A stretch of DNA of 64,000 nt, from contig DEWH01000017.1 of NCBI GenBank assembly GCA_002363155.1, positions 127,540-191,539 on the forward strand, read 5' to 3'. The position numbers were made by a program, and so were the translations under genes. Below, in pieces: positions 22,585-30,603 of this stretch (positions are counted from its first letter, which is position 1; the number at the start of each line of letters is the position of its first letter). Below the pieces are notes generated by a model. That model worked only from the letters and a program-made list of their open reading frames with translations. It made no database searches and was not told the origin of the DNA. Source of the stretch: Ruminococcaceae bacterium UBA3215. Its GTDB lineage: Bacteria > Bacillota > Clostridia > Oscillospirales > Ruminococcaceae.

Positions 22585-23486
22585 CTGATATCCTCCTCTG
22601 TTTTCGGGAAAAGGCTGAAACCTACTATCGTGCTGCGCCTTGAAACAAGCACAGACAGCACTTTCTCGCGGAAAGCGTTTGCACTTTCGCCGGCTCTTTC
22701 CATTGTGAACACGAGCCGGGTAACTCCCCTCTCGCGCACTATATCCGCGGCATCTGCGATAGCGAGCATTATCACGCCGCTTCCGTGAAGTGCGGCTGAG
22801 GAAGAGAGCGTCTTGAAGATCACGCTCTTTCTGTCCGCCATATATGCGAACACATAAGCGGCAAGCCGTCCGTTATGGGTGCATATCACGCTGATATCGG
22901 GAGTGATCTCCGCGCCGGGAAGTATGAGGTGCTGATGATTCTGCTGGCACCTGTACTCGCTGTTTGGGGCATCTCTGTACTGCTGAAGCAGGTCTTCCGA
23001 TGCCTTATCGAGGGTAAGCGTTGAAAATCCCTGTCTGCGCAGGGTATCGCAGAGCCGTCTTCCGTGCTTATCCATGTATGCGTCCCAGCGTTCCCACATA
23101 TCGTTGCCGTCGCAGAGATAGACAGAGCGTCCGTTGCGGCGCTCGAATCCGCATTTTTCCATAACGTGCATTACAGCCGGAGCGAACTCATGGGAATCGG
23201 AGAGTGAAGTTCCTATGGGACTTCCGGCGGAATCCGCGGCATAGCGCACAAGTGCCTGCATAACGCCTCGCCCCCGCAGTTCCGGCTTCGTGAACGTGTG
23301 ATGTATCAGCTCCGTTCCGCGGTCATTCCCCAAAAACATATATCCTGCGGGTTCCCCGTCAAGATAAGCGTAAAGCGCACTGCCGTCTTTTCCGGCATTC
23401 TCCGCGCACCTTTCGGTGTACATCGTGGTATATCCGGCGAACAGTTCCCTGTAAAGACCCGGTTCGCCTTTTTCAACAGTTATCAT
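22581..23486 (-). CDS. tandem GNAT-fold acyltransferase
   Basis: 301 residues, about twice the length of a single GNAT domain. The first domain has ALYAYLDGEPAGYMFLG and the acyl-CoA loop RGRGVMQAL (about 70-78). The second (about 170-300) reads ISVICTHNGRLAAYVFAYM and a degenerate acyl-donor loop. GNAT proteins move acyl groups from CoA or ACP onto amines. Directly upstream of the ACP and ketosynthase genes (ATGA overlap), it is a candidate for loading the acyl chain onto a peptide or amine, as GNAT enzymes do in goadvionin and selidamide pathways. The substrate is unknown, and a role as self-protection acetyltransferase is also possible. Confidence 0.68.
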   Translation of the reverse strand: MITVEKGEPGLYRELFAGYTTMYTERCAENAGKDGSALYAYLDGEPAGYMFLGNDRGTELIHHTFTKPELRGRGVMQALVRYAADSAGSPIGTSLSDSHEFAPAVMHVMEKCGFERRNGRSVYLCDGNDMWERWDAYMDKHGRRLCDTLRRQGFSTLTLDKASEDLLQQYRDAPNSEYRCQQNHQHLILPGAEITPDISVICTHNGRLAAYVFAYMADRKSVIFKTLSSSAALHGSGVIMLAIADAADIVRERGVTRLVFTMERAGESANAFREKVLSVLVSRRSTIVGFSLFPKTEEDIR

Positions 23487-23541
23487 AGATCACAGCTTCC
23501 TTGTGTTTCTTTTGATATTGTTTTATTGTTTATCCGATGCC

Positions 23542-25011
23542 TCACGGGCAGTTATCGACGGTTTCTTCCTTTTTTTCGCTGTCGCCGGCATCTGCTTTTC
23601 TCGGCGGACAGCGCTTGATGTATTCCTCGAAGGCGGGCTTGGCAGCGGCAGTTATGCGCTCCTCCCAGCCGTTTTCAAAGAAGAAGCAGTTCTCTTCATC
23701 GGGCGCGTAGTAATTGTCGCCGTGCATTATCGCTCCGTTGCGGCAACCGCCCGCACAGCGGTCTATGTACTTGCAGTCGCGGCATTTCCCGCTCTTGTCC
23801 CTGACTTCGCCGACAGTGGTATTGCAGAGCTTGTTGAAATCCGAGCCGGGAGCGATGATGTCCTTGAGCGGAGTCTTGAAAAGATTCGGGAAATTCTCCG
23901 CGTATCCGCAGTCGCACATACCCATGCAGGGCGCAACCATTCCGTCGGCGCCGATGTAGAAGTTTTCGGTAAGCACTCCGCAGGAAGGCGACTTCTTCTC
24001 TTCTTCCGCACTGCATTCCCGCTTGTAGTAGATGTGCCAGTCACTGTCGCCGGGGGTGTACATGAACGCGCCGGAAAGCATTATGGAGAGCGGCGCATCG
24101 TCCTCGAAATACTGCGGGATATAGCGCTCGATCATTTCGAGATTTTCCTGGGGTGTGAGCTGAAGATCTGCTACTTCCGGCTGAGCCCATTCTCCGAGAT
24201 CCATCATAGACCCGGCTTTCATGCTCGATACGCCGAGAGAAGCCAGAAGCTTCACGGTCTCACGCAGAGTATCGATATTTTTCCTGTGCATGCACATGGA
24301 TACGGATATGCCGTGATCGTGCTCATGCAGAAGCTTTATCGCGGAGATCGTCTTTTCTTCCGAACCCGGCACTCCGCGCAGAAAATCGTGCATTCCGATG
24401 CCGTCGAAGCTCAGCTGGAACGAGGGGTGCTGACCGCGCTTTTCAAGCTCGTCCAGCAGTTTTTCGTCAACCAGCCAGCCGTTTGTATAGATATTCGATA
24501 TTTCGATGTTCCTGTCCGAGAGTGCCGAAACTATATCGAGGAAGTCATCTCTTATGAGCGGTTCACCGCCGGTTATGCCGACATCGAAAATGCCGCATTC
24601 CGCGATGCTGTCAGCTATCTGAATAATCTGCCCGTGAGTCGGAGCGCCATGTTTTGCATGAGGCGCGGACATGAAGCAGTGACGGCATTTAAAATTGCAC
24701 GCGCCGGTTATGGACCAGTGGACCGAGCGCTTATATGACGCGGGATAAAGCTTGTATTCCTGCACGGGTGAAAGGAATTCCAGGAAACCGGCTTTGCGGA
24801 TAACGCCTTCCTTCTCGATGCCCTCCAGGAATTTACGCTGATTTTCGGGGAGAGCATCAACATCGATATCGTGTGCGCCGTCGCATTTCATAAGCAGAAG
24901 ATAGTTCTCCTTGCCGATAAAGCTTACTCTTCTCTTTTCGGTATAATAGATGCCGCCAAGCCTGTCCTTCCAGCCGCGCAGACGGAAGGGACTGTTAAGA
25001 ACGTATGTCAT
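23542..25011 (-). CDS. radical SAM/SPASM peptide-modifying-type protein
   Basis: 489 residues. The first ~95 residues form a small domain (NSPFRLRGW, LLMKCDG, FLEGIEKEGVI) that reads like a PqqD-type peptide-binding wing (inference). The radical SAM core has CNFKCRHC (Cys105, 109, 112), which binds the 4Fe-4S cluster and S-adenosylmethionine, and GITGGEPL. The C-terminal SPASM region has CGVLTEN, APCMGMCDCGY, CRDCKYIDRC and CAGGC, enough Cys for two more clusters. SPASM enzymes mostly modify ribosomal peptides or mature enzymes. It is the first gene of the operon, behind AGGAGG and a regulated promoter. No precursor peptide is found in the 5' leader (about 45 bases) or in the operon gaps. Confidence 0.88.
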   Translation of the reverse strand: MTYVLNSPFRLRGWKDRLGGIYYTEKRRVSFIGKENYLLLMKCDGAHDIDVDALPENQRKFLEGIEKEGVIRKAGFLEFLSPVQEYKLYPASYKRSVHWSITGACNFKCRHCFMSAPHAKHGAPTHGQIIQIADSIAECGIFDVGITGGEPLIRDDFLDIVSALSDRNIEISNIYTNGWLVDEKLLDELEKRGQHPSFQLSFDGIGMHDFLRGVPGSEEKTISAIKLLHEHDHGISVSMCMHRKNIDTLRETVKLLASLGVSSMKAGSMMDLGEWAQPEVADLQLTPQENLEMIERYIPQYFEDDAPLSIMLSGAFMYTPGDSDWHIYYKRECSAEEEKKSPSCGVLTENFYIGADGMVAPCMGMCDCGYAENFPNLFKTPLKDIIAPGSDFNKLCNTTVGEVRDKSGKCRDCKYIDRCAGGCRNGAIMHGDNYYAPDEENCFFFENGWEERITAAAKPAFEEYIKRCPPRKADAGDSEKKEETVDNCP

Positions 25012-25061
25012 ATTGACCTCCTGTAATCAGCGTTACAATACGCCTATTTTATCACTATATT

Positions 25062-25106
25062 ATTATAACACATTGACCGGCAATAATCGTTGACCAAAAT
25101 GGTCAA
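25062..25106 (-). promoter_or_regulatory. regulated promoter of the 12-gene operon
   Basis: On the minus strand: palindrome TTGACC-ATTTT-GGTCAA (25106-25090), a poor -35 (ACGATT), 17-base spacer with a further GGTCAA half-site, then TATAAT (25067-25062). The palindrome centre is 31 bases from the -10, exactly as in the promoter at 8807-8851. A weak -35 next to a palindrome centred near -43 suits an activator (inference). Confidence 0.72.
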
Positions 25107-25149
25107 TAATGCGCTGTGATTATTTTCCGGCATTTATGAACGGAATATC

Positions 25150-25178
25150 TTGCATTTTATCCCGTAAAATGATATAAT
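25150..25178 (+). promoter_or_regulatory. promoter of the third SpoIIE-type gene
   Basis: TTGCAT (25150-25155), 17-base spacer, TATAAT (25173-25178), with a leader of about 47 bases. It is divergent from the operon promoter; the palindrome at 25090-25106 lies 44 bases upstream of its -35. Confidence 0.7.
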
Positions 25179-25231
25179 ATAATGATAAAATAAAGAGAAG
25201 TCGGACTTTTTTGAGACCGGAGGACATATAA

Positions 25232-26968
25232 ATGAAAAAAAGCAAGTCGCTGCTGTTTCGGGTGGGAATAATAATCGCCGTATTCTTCGCAGCTCTTATA
25301 TTCGTAGTCGGCACTTTGGTTTACACGGGAACAACATCTATGTTTCTCGGCGCGAAAGATGAGATGATAGACCGCGATCTGCTGAGAGTGAAAAAGCTTG
25401 TGGAGGATATCCCGATATTCACAACATTTGCCGAATACTGGGAAGCTCACCCGGAGAAAATGAGGGGCGATCTTACCGAAGAAGAGTATATCAAAGGCAG
25501 CGAAGCTTACAATATAGTAGGCTTGACACCCACCAAGAGCGGTTATGAATCTCTTGACGATCTCGGAAAGCTTCTCGTGGCTCATGATTACTATAACTAC
25601 CTCTCGCTGAACTTCAATGAAGAGCAGTTCCAGTTTGACTATGACGGTCTGTATCTTGTCGATATAAGCGAAGAGAACTGCGGTTTTGTTATCTGCCGAG
25701 GCAATGACGAGGCTCTTGTGAACCGGGACTCTATCGGGACAAGGATAGATCTTGATATAAGCGGACATAAGGCTGTAAAGAGAATGCGTTCCGGCACCTA
25801 CCGCCAGACCGAGTATGAGATCGTAAACAATGTCGGCGGAGACAGCTATTATATCGGCTACACTCCTGTCGAGACCGGCGAAAAGGTAAAATACGCGATC
25901 TGCATCTGCTACGACTGGACTGCATTCAAGAAGGTACTTGCTGAAAATCTGTCGCTGATGCTGGTGATCGGGCTTCTGATAATGGCTGTAGCGTGCGTGG
26001 TTCTGCTTCATTTCCTGCAGAAGATCGCAGTAAGACCGGTGAAGGCGATACAGACCACAGTCCGCGAGTACATCAGCACCAAGGACAGCTCTGCCGTAGC
26101 CGACAGCATGAGCAGGATAAAGGGTGCAAACGAGTTTACTGCTCTGGCTGGGGATATTTCGCATCTCTCCGAAGAAATGAAACGCTATACAAAGGCAAAC
26201 ATAAAGCTTGCGAGTGAACAGGAGAGAGTGGCTACCGAGCTGGATCTTGCAGCAAAGATCCAGAAAGGCGTGCTTCCGAGCACGTTCCCCGCTTACCCGG
26301 ACCGCACGGAATTTGATATTTACGCGTCTATGACCCCGGCGAAGGAGGTCGGCGGAGATTTCTACGATCACTTCCTTATCGACGACGATCATCTTGCGCT
26401 CGTGATAGCCGACGTTTCCGGCAAGGGCGTTCCCGCGTCCCTGTTCATGATGTCGTCAAAAATGCTGATAAACTACCGCGCTCTTGCGGGAGGAACGCCG
26501 GCGGAGATACTTAAATTCGCAAACGAACGGATATGCAGCAGAAATATAGTTGATATGTTCGTGACCGTATGGCTCGGCATACTTGAGATAAGCACCGGAA
26601 AGCTGACCTGTTCAAATGCAGGCCACGAATATCCGATATTGCGCAGAGGCGGCAGTTTTGAGCTTATGAAGGATCCTCACGGACTGGTGCTCGGGGGGAT
26701 CCCGGGTGTGGAATACAGCTCGTACGAGATACAGCTGAATAAGGGCGATGCCGTATTCGTGTACACGGACGGCGCTGCCGAAGCCACCGATTCTTCCGAG
26801 AATATGTTCGGCACCGATCGTATCGTTGACGCTCTCAATGCCGCTCCGGACAGCTCGCCGGAAGAGCTGACAGCCTCTGTATCAAAGGCTGTGGACGATT
26901 TCGTGAAAGATGCGCCACAGTTTGACGATCTCACAATGCTCTGCCTTAAATACAACGGCAAAGACTGA
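25232..26968 (+). CDS. membrane SpoIIE-type phosphatase, third paralogue
   Basis: 578 residues. Membrane segments at about 8-31 and 240-262 enclose a sensor region of about 205 residues; a HAMP-like linker and coiled coil (about 265-330) lead to the SpoIIE PP2C domain (about 335-575). Motifs: EVGGDFYDHF (His replaces Phe/Tyr after YD), IADVSGKGVPASLFM, CSNAGHEYP, YTDGAAEATD and QFDDLTM. The metal-binding Asp residues are all present. GGAGG precedes the start. It has no STAS or kinase gene of its own and is divergent from the operon that does, so it may feed a second signal into the same switch (inference). Confidence 0.9.
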   Translation: MKKSKSLLFRVGIIIAVFFAALIFVVGTLVYTGTTSMFLGAKDEMIDRDLLRVKKLVEDIPIFTTFAEYWEAHPEKMRGDLTEEEYIKGSEAYNIVGLTPTKSGYESLDDLGKLLVAHDYYNYLSLNFNEEQFQFDYDGLYLVDISEENCGFVICRGNDEALVNRDSIGTRIDLDISGHKAVKRMRSGTYRQTEYEIVNNVGGDSYYIGYTPVETGEKVKYAICICYDWTAFKKVLAENLSLMLVIGLLIMAVACVVLLHFLQKIAVRPVKAIQTTVREYISTKDSSAVADSMSRIKGANEFTALAGDISHLSEEMKRYTKANIKLASEQERVATELDLAAKIQKGVLPSTFPAYPDRTEFDIYASMTPAKEVGGDFYDHFLIDDDHLALVIADVSGKGVPASLFMMSSKMLINYRALAGGTPAEILKFANERICSRNIVDMFVTVWLGILEISTGKLTCSNAGHEYPILRRGGSFELMKDPHGLVLGGIPGVEYSSYEIQLNKGDAVFVYTDGAAEATDSSENMFGTDRIVDALNAAPDSSPEELTASVSKAVDDFVKDAPQFDDLTMLCLKYNGKD

Positions 26969-26999
26969 CGGACAGGCGATCAGCATAATATAAGAAAAA

Positions 27000-27022
27000 C
27001 CCCGCAAGAAAGCCTTGCGGGG
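27000..27022. terminator. bidirectional terminator, phosphatase gene / rpsI
   Basis: CCCCGCAAG-N5-CTTGCGGGG. On the plus strand it is followed by CGATTTTCTG; on the minus strand by TTTTTCTT, which makes it the better terminator for the rplM-rpsI operon. Confidence 0.85.
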
Positions 27023-27054
27023 CGATTTTCTGTGTGTTTGCGAGATACGGTTTG

Positions 27055-27459
27055 TTATCTCTTTGAGAACTGCGGAGCACGTCTTGCGGCTTTGAGACCG
27101 TACTTCTTTCTTTCCTTCATTCTGGGGTCTCTTGTAAGGAAACCTGCCTTCTTGAGAACAGGACGGAGTTCGTCGCTGTACTGGAGAAGAGCTCTGGAAA
27201 GACCGTGACGGATAGCACCTGCCTGACCGGTAACACCGCCGCCTGCTACTGTGCAGACGATATCGAACTTATCTGTTGCGCCAACGAGGTTAAGGGGCTG
27301 GCGAACGATGAGCTTGAGTGTATCGAGACCGAAGTAATCATCGATATCTCTGTTATTGATAGTGATGGAACCGCTTCCGGGATAAACGCGAACGCGTGCA
27401 ACGGAGTGCTTTCTTCTACCTGTTCCGTAGTAGTAGGATTTTGTATCATACATAGACAT
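27055..27459 (-). CDS. rpsI: 30S ribosomal protein S9
   Basis: 134 residues, normal length. It has the GTGRRKHSVARVRVYPG start, the GGGVTGQAGAIRHGLSRAL core and the RAPQFSKR C terminus, whose final SKR reaches the ribosomal P site. The start follows AAGGAGG by 9 bases. It is the second gene of the usual rplM-rpsI operon, 14 bases after rplM, and is followed by a strong terminator. Confidence 0.98.
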   Translation of the reverse strand: MSMYDTKSYYYGTGRRKHSVARVRVYPGSGSITINNRDIDDYFGLDTLKLIVRQPLNLVGATDKFDIVCTVAGGGVTGQAGAIRHGLSRALLQYSDELRPVLKKAGFLTRDPRMKERKKYGLKAARRAPQFSKR

Positions 27460-27473
27460 ATCGGTGCTCCTCC

Positions 27474-27905
27474 TTAAAATTCGAATACTTCGGGCTTCTG
27501 AGCAGCGTTCTTATGCTCAGCGCCTGCATACAGACGAAGTCTTGTAAGAGCCTTGCGTCCGAGGGTTGTGTTGGGGAGCATACCGTTTACAGCGAGCTCC
27601 ATAGCCTTTTCGGGTCTTGTAGCCATCAGCTTTTCATACTGAATGGACTTAAGGTGACCGATATAACCGGTGTGCCATCTGTAGTACTTGTTCTGAAGCT
27701 TGTTGCCTGTAAGAACGGCTTTAGCGCAGTTGATGATGATAACGTGATCACCGCAGTCGCAGTGGGGAGCGAAAGTAGGCTTATTCTTACCGCGGAGAAT
27801 GGTAGCTGCCTGAGCTGCTACACGGCCGAGGGGCTTGCCTGCCGCGTCGAGTATATACCACTTGCGTTCTACGTTTTCTGCCTTGGGCATATAAGTAGTT
27901 GACAT
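27474..27905 (-). CDS. rplM: 50S ribosomal protein L13
   Basis: 143 residues from the ATG at 27905, 8 bases after AGGAGG; the ATG two codons upstream is too close to that site. Typical motifs: WYILDAAGKPLGRVA, GDHVIIINC, VNGMLPNTTLGRKAL and LRLYAGAEHKN. First gene of the rplM-rpsI operon behind a consensus promoter. Confidence 0.97.
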   Translation of the reverse strand: MSTTYMPKAENVERKWYILDAAGKPLGRVAAQAATILRGKNKPTFAPHCDCGDHVIIINCAKAVLTGNKLQNKYYRWHTGYIGHLKSIQYEKLMATRPEKAMELAVNGMLPNTTLGRKALTRLRLYAGAEHKNAAQKPEVFEF

Positions 27906-27940
27906 ATTCATTTCCTCCTGAATTTTTGTGAACAATGGTT

Positions 27941-27969
27941 ATTATAGCGATATTGAGCGGGTTTGTCAA
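27941..27969 (-). promoter_or_regulatory. promoter of rplM-rpsI
   Basis: On the minus strand TTGACA (27969-27964), 17-base spacer, TATAAT (27946-27941); leader about 30 bases. Upstream, 27975-28075 is a pyrimidine-rich stretch with repeated TTTCTC, function unknown. Confidence 0.85.
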
Positions 27970-28080
27970 TAGTTTTTGCGGTATTTTTCAAAATATATCG
28001 CATATTCTCTCTGTTTTTCTCGTTTTCTCTTGATTTCTCTCATTTTCTCTTCTTCTATTTCACTTTTTCAGCGACATAAA

Positions 28081-28110
28081 ACTGTCCGATATTTTCTTAT
28101 ACCGGACAGT
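28081..28110 (-). terminator. probable terminator of the darA-holB-yaaT operon
   Basis: ACTGTCCG and CGGACAGT pair around a 14-base loop, followed on the minus strand by TTTTAT. It lies 110 bases after the yaaT stop, with the family A repeat in between. Confidence 0.6.
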
Positions 28111-28119
28111 CCCTATACT

Positions 28120-28220
28120 GAATTAGTATCTATAAACAAAACCAAGTAATTTCGTCACGATTCAGATATGCGCGCAGAGCGCGCTCCAAAATTGTGCATT
28201 GTGAATTGTGCATTGTGAAT
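28120..28220 (+). repeat. dispersed hairpin-plus-heptamer element, family A copy 2
   Basis: AATTAGTATCT, then GTAATTTCGTCACGATTCAG, a hairpin GCGCGC-AGA-GCGCGC, then heptamers GTGCATT/GTGAATT twice. It ends at the base before the yaaT stop codon. The match to the copy at 47096-47200 covers about 100 bases. Confidence 0.8.
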
Positions 28221-29087
28221 TCAATCTTCAAGACCTTTGAGCGCTGCCATCTCATCGCGGTTAATCCTTATCTTCGCATCTTTCAGCAGCTTCACATCTT
28301 CCCGCTTATAAGGCGCCGCGGGAGCATCGGGATTGTTCTTCAGCTTCACTTTGAGTATTCCGGTAAGCAGGTTTGCATCTTCCACCTGACCCTGACCGTC
28401 GGGAGTTTCAACGATAGCACCGACTTTAGGAGTAATGCGAAGCAGCGCGTCATAGCTGTCCTGCTCATATTTAAGGCAGCACATAAGTCTGCCGCAGGTC
28501 CCGGAGATCTTTGTGGGATTAAGGGAGAGGGACTGTTCCTTCGCCATTTTGATAGAAACTGGCTGGAACTCACCGAGAAAGCTTGCACAGCAGAACGGTC
28601 TCCCGCATATACCGAGACCGCCGAGCATCTTGGCTTCATCTCTCACGCCTATCTGCCTGAGTTCGATACGCGTTCTGTAAATGCCGGCGAGATCTTTTAC
28701 CAGCTCACGGAAATCGACTCTGCTCTCTGCGGAGAAGTAGAAGAGGATCTTGCTTCCGTCGAAGGTATATTCCACATCTATCGGCTTCATTTTAAGACCG
28801 TGTTCCGCGATCTTTTTCGCAAACACCTTTATTATATCGGCTTCTTTGGCTTCATTTTCACGGATGCGCTTCTCGTCCTCCGGGGTAACGAGCCTTATTA
28901 TGGGTTTGAGGGGCTGGACTACCTCCTTATCGTCAACCTCCCGGTTCCCGATAACGACCTCGCCGCATTCTACGCCTCTTGCGGTCTCGACGATCACCCT
29001 GTCTCCGACCTGCACTTTTTTATTTCCGGGCGAAAAGTAATATACCTTTCCGACCTCTTTGAATCTTATACCGATTATCTCAGTCAT
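28221..29087 (-). CDS. yaaT: PSP1-domain protein YaaT (RicT)
   Basis: 288 residues. PSP1 domain with GIRFKEVGKVYYFSPG, VIVETARGVECGEVV and the conserved Cys set GLGICGRPFCCASF and GTCGRLMCCLKYE (four to six Cys, thought to bind iron-sulfur clusters with RicA/RicF). In Bacillus, YaaT acts with YlbF and YmcA on RNA processing by RNase Y and on the sporulation phosphorelay. It follows holB by 12 bases in the conserved darA-holB-yaaT order. Confidence 0.93.
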   Translation of the reverse strand: MTEIIGIRFKEVGKVYYFSPGNKKVQVGDRVIVETARGVECGEVVIGNREVDDKEVVQPLKPIIRLVTPEDEKRIRENEAKEADIIKVFAKKIAEHGLKMKPIDVEYTFDGSKILFYFSAESRVDFRELVKDLAGIYRTRIELRQIGVRDEAKMLGGLGICGRPFCCASFLGEFQPVSIKMAKEQSLSLNPTKISGTCGRLMCCLKYEQDSYDALLRITPKVGAIVETPDGQGQVEDANLLTGILKVKLKNNPDAPAAPYKREDVKLLKDAKIRINRDEMAALKGLED

Positions 29088-29099
29088 TATAGTTCCTCC

Positions 29100-30080
29100 T
29101 TAACGGCGGTTCGCGGATTCCGCGGCATCAAAAAGCGCTCCGCAGCATTCCGCCGCGAACAGCTTCACATTCGGGTTAGTAAAGGACATTCCGTAGAGCC
29201 GGAGAGCCTCGTCATACATTTTGGTTATAGCCGCGAGACTGTATGCGGAAGCGATACGCTTTGTCCTGTCCATATATTTTTCCGCTGTCCCTTTTCCGGA
29301 TTTGTAAGCGGCAGCCTGCGCGAAAATGTCGGTAAGAATGCCGAGCGCCGCGAACACTTCTTCTCTCGTTTTAAGCGAGGACACAGCAAGCAGGCAGTCC
29401 AGCTCCTTCTTATCCGCGAGGGCATCGCAGGCTTTTACGGCGGCATGGTAATACTGCATATCGTCGCCGTTTTCCTCGAATTTAAGCGCAGCCCCGATAT
29501 TCCCGCCGAACCGGGCGAAAAGCTCCTCTGCCCGTGAAGCGTCAATGCCGTGACCGGAAAGGGCTGCGGCGAACTCTTTTTCGTCACACGCATCAACGGT
29601 TACTGCCGTAACTCTCGACAGCACGGTCTGGAGCACAGGCTCTTTTCTGTCGGCAGTGAAGATATAGCGGTTGAAATCGAGGGGCTCTTCTATGAATTTG
29701 AGCAGGGTATTCTGGCATATAACGGACATACTGTCCAGAGCCTCAAAAACGCAGACTCTTATATCCCCGTCATTCGGCTTGATATAGCAGCCGGCAATGA
29801 ACGAACGCAGGTCATCGGCGTTGTACTTTCCCTTCTCCATTACGGAAAGCGGGTACACGACATCGGGGTGGATATGCTGTTCGGTGCGCCGGCACTCATT
29901 GCACCGCATACAAGGCTTTCTGCCCTCACCGGTACACATATACATCATAGCGGTGTAATCCGCGAGGACGCGCTTTCCGATACCGCTGTCACCTGTGAGC
30001 AGGAGCGCGTGGGGGAATCTCCCGGACTGTGCGAACCTGCCGAGGGCAGCGAGGGCGCGTTTCTTACCGTAAATTTCCAT
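29100..30080 (-). CDS. holB: DNA polymerase III delta' subunit
   Basis: 326 residues. Clamp-loader AAA+ fold with Walker A GDSGIGKR, the zinc cluster formed by MCTG, CMRCNEC, and the HIHPDVVYP segment after it, and sensor region NTLLKFIEEP. It works with tau/gamma and delta to load the sliding clamp. Its ATG overlaps the darA stop (TAATG). Confidence 0.92.
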   Translation of the reverse strand: MEIYGKKRALAALGRFAQSGRFPHALLLTGDSGIGKRVLADYTAMMYMCTGEGRKPCMRCNECRRTEQHIHPDVVYPLSVMEKGKYNADDLRSFIAGCYIKPNDGDIRVCVFEALDSMSVICQNTLLKFIEEPLDFNRYIFTADRKEPVLQTVLSRVTAVTVDACDEKEFAAALSGHGIDASRAEELFARFGGNIGAALKFEENGDDMQYYHAAVKACDALADKKELDCLLAVSSLKTREEVFAALGILTDIFAQAAAYKSGKGTAEKYMDRTKRIASAYSLAAITKMYDEALRLYGMSFTNPNVKLFAAECCGALFDAAESANRR

Positions 30081-30412
30081 TACAGCTTCTCGAACCGCTC
30101 GATATCGGTAACGAAAACGGTAGCACCTCCGACGCTCACCTCAACCGGATAGCTTGCGGGAGCGCTTTCTGCGCTTATCGCAACAGCCGCGTCATTCGGC
30201 ATATACTGCTTGCGCTTGCGGGAATTCTGCGCGATGATCGCGATAACGCCGTCAACGGCGGCATTCTCGCAGCAGATCATGAATGTGGTATTTCCCGCCA
30301 TAAGGAAACCGCCCGTAGAAGCGAGCTTTGTAGCGGAGAACCCGCCGCGGGTAAGCGCGGTAGATACGTTATGTGCATCATCGTTGTTTACGATAGCGAA
30401 AATAAGTTTCAT
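30080..30412 (-). CDS. darA: cyclic-di-AMP receptor protein (DarA/PstA, YaaQ)
   Basis: 110 residues, the full family length. PII-like trimeric protein: KLIFAIVNNDDAHNV, GFSATKLASTGGFL, GNTTFMICCE and the C-terminal GGATVFVTDIERFEKL match the YaaQ/PstA family that binds c-di-AMP. It heads the operon with holB and yaaT, as in Bacillus (yaaR is missing here). A GAGGT sequence precedes the start. Confidence 0.93.
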   Translation of the reverse strand: MKLIFAIVNNDDAHNVSTALTRGGFSATKLASTGGFLMAGNTTFMICCENAAVDGVIAIIAQNSRKRKQYMPNDAAVAISAESAPASYPVEVSVGGATVFVTDIERFEKL

Positions 30413-30449
30413 ATCAAGACCTCATTAAAATAACATTTACCAAAATCCT

Positions 30450-30479
30450 ATTATATCACTCAACGCAGTATCTTGTCAA
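30450..30479 (-). promoter_or_regulatory. promoter of darA-holB-yaaT
   Basis: On the minus strand TTGACA (30479-30474), 18-base spacer, TATAAT (30455-30450), leader about 30 bases. Confidence 0.8.
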
Positions 30480-30603
30480 GACTGCTGCGGCTGGGAACGA
30501 GTCTGTCGGAGTCAGCTTTGCCCGCTTTAGGGCGTGCATCAATGCACGCCTTTGGGCGGTCAATCGCTGCGTCGTGCAGCGACCCTCTGTCACCTAAAGG
30601 TGG

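Noticed and set aside
25012..25061. Riboswitch or short leader peptide before the radical SAM gene
   Set aside because: The leader is only about 45 bases, without stem-loop or open frame besides the ribosome binding site.
27980..28060. Short minus-strand frame starting MREIKRKREKQRE within the pyrimidine-rich gap
   Set aside because: 26 residues only, no separate ribosome binding site, and it ends on the rplM -35 box; better explained by low-complexity DNA.
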